A stretch of 64,000 bases of DNA. Source: Phycomyces nitens (lineage: Eukaryota > Mucoromycota > Mucoromycetes > Mucorales > Phycomycetaceae). Under the pieces are notes generated by a model. The model worked only from the letters and a program-made list of their open reading frames with translations. It was not told the DNA's origin and ran no database searches. The position numbers and the translations under genes were made by a program. Location: positions 558,001 to 622,000 of the forward strand of contig JAHRBC010000005.1 in assembly GCA_022702545.1 (NCBI GenBank), given 5' to 3'. Positions 62,833 through 64,000 of the stretch are shown piece after piece. The first letter of the stretch is position 1; the number at the start of each line of letters is the position of its first letter.

Positions 62833-63962
62833 CTAGAGCTTGGAGATCAGGCCTGTCTTATCGCTCAACAGCTTCACAACCAGAGCACTAGAACCCCAGC
62901 TAGATTGGTAGCCTAACCATAAAACATTCAGGTAAGTTAAAAGTGTAGGGTAGGTTAGATATTACGTACCATGAGAGCTGTGGCCGTAGTTGTGGCAGAC
63001 TGTGTACTTTTTGCCGTTGGGGAGAGCTAGAAGAGACATGAGAACACAATAACTTGGAAGAATATATAGACTTACCACGGGTCTCCTTCTCGATACGAAT
63101 GCCACCCTTGCGTCCGGGTCTGAAACCGACATTGACTGATACGATATCGAATGCCTCGGGTCCCTTACCGTGGGTGAGGGCGGGATAAAGTTTGTAGCAG
63201 TTCTTGAGGAGAACCTTGGTCAGCTCAGGATCAGGCTTAGTATCCTTGTTGACCAAGTCCATGGTGCCACCACAGATAACAGTTCCGTCAGCACGAGGGA
63301 TAATGTAGGTAAAATAGCCATCGCCTAAAAACAGATAAACAGATGAGGATGGGGGTCAAGATTGGATGTGGTCTCGAGCGTACCATCACGGTAGAGCTGC
63401 TGCTTGATGTGGGGAGCACGGACAAGGACAGTCTGACCACGGAGGGTGTACATGTTGTCGTCCTTGACATCAGCCAAGTCTCGGGCACCCATGGCAGTGC
63501 AGTTGACAAGAGTGTCGGCATCTGTGTACTTTTGCATAACCTCCTGGAGACTTCCAAAGCTGCCTCTCTCGAGACGACCACCAAGACTCTCAAGGGTGCG
63601 AACCAACCATGCAAGATAGGTAGGGACACTTGTTGTAACTGAGAAAATACATTAATTACTCCGTCCGAATATTTGTGTCGCCTATATAATATTACTCACA
63701 CGATACAAAACGGAAACCAGTTGCGGTTCCCTCGGGCAATAAATCCTTGGGAATCTCTTGGAACTATAGGGATATTAGGGTTTTTGTTGATTGTGGCCCA
63801 AATATACCCTTACCTCTTCGTAATGGTCGCGAACCCAGAGGCTATCCTCACCAGCAGCATCTGGGAGATCGTTGTAGTGGACACCAGGGCAGTACATCAC
63901 ACCAGCAGAGTAGTCTTCGAGTGCCAGGCGCTTGAATTCAGCCAAAGTGTACTTGTCGATTG
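62833..63962 (-). CDS. Peroxisomal D-amino-acid (or D-aspartate) oxidase, 3' part; 5' end off the window
   Basis: FAD-dependent oxidase that deaminates D-amino acids, releasing hydrogen peroxide. The visible part lacks the N-terminal FAD dinucleotide fold, which lies beyond base 64000: at 63963 an intron acceptor (TGTTTCAG) begins the first visible exon (IDKYTLAEFKRLALEDYSAG). Diagnostic parts are ADTLVNCTAMGARDLADVKD, QTVLVRAP, GYFTYIIPRADGTVICGG, SVNVGFRPGRKGGIRIEKET (the Arg after GF binds the substrate carboxylate) and VCHNYGHSSHGYQSSWGSSA. The chain ends GLISKL, so its last three residues SKL are a textbook peroxisomal PTS1 signal. D-Ala-type and D-Asp-type enzymes cannot be told apart from this part. 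At least six exons are visible. Confidence 0.9.
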
Positions 63963-64000
63963 CTGAAACAGGCAATCAAAATCAAAATTGACCCATTTTG

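Overview
The window is nuclear DNA from a filamentous fungus, most likely an early-diverging one (Mucoromycota, Mucorales-like). The sequence shows AT-rich intergenic DNA, many short introns of about 47 to 130 bp with GTAAGT-type donors, and housekeeping genes of fungal type: SCAP, Trm9, fibrillarin, IF1, Vac14 and a secreted GH37 trehalase. A BRPF-type protein that keeps PHD, bromodomain and PWWP in one chain points to an early-diverging fungus rather than a yeast. The placement is inference from gene content; I could not run a phylogeny.

Layout. 1-3.3 kb: mitochondrial ribosomal protein mL44 (+) and an SDF2-like MIR-domain ER protein (-). 3.3-13.5 kb: a gene-poor accessory stretch with a GC-rich patch and 43-bp repeats, a degenerate Tc1/mariner-like element with long terminal inverted repeats and TA flanks, and a 3-kb array of twelve ~258-bp tandem repeats with a higher-order three-unit (~776 bp) period. 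13.5-20.7 kb: an inositol polyphosphate 5-phosphatase (-) and, divergently, SCAP (+) of 1562 aa. 22.3-23.0 kb: a five-exon Kre9/Knh1-like secreted protein. 24.6-30.9 kb: mitochondrial sulfide:quinone oxidoreductase and a long SMP/C2 tricalbin-like protein (Mug190 type), both (-). 31.4-33.0 kb: a tiny membrane protein and the tRNA methyltransferase Trm9, both (+). 34.4 kb: tRNA-Pro(CGG). 36.5-43.1 kb: an ER-type J-protein, fibrillarin and a secreted acid-type trehalase, all (-). 43.1-48 kb: AT-rich gene desert with a second transposase fossil. 48-59.4 kb: NDUFAF5-like complex I assembly methyltransferase, BRPF-like scaffold and Vac14, all (-). 59.4-62.3 kb: gene-poor. 62.3-64 kb: ATP synthase inhibitor IF1 (+) and a peroxisomal D-amino-acid oxidase (-) running off the right edge.

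The genes are individually transcribed eukaryotic genes and form no operon. Shared themes are mitochondria (mL44, SQR, NDUFAF5, IF1), ER and membrane systems (SDF2, SCAP, J-protein, tricalbin-like, Vac14, 5-phosphatase) and RNA/chromatin (Trm9, fibrillarin, BRPF). I found no clearly new multi-gene system. The most unusual structure is the higher-order satellite-like array at 7.4-10.5 kb.
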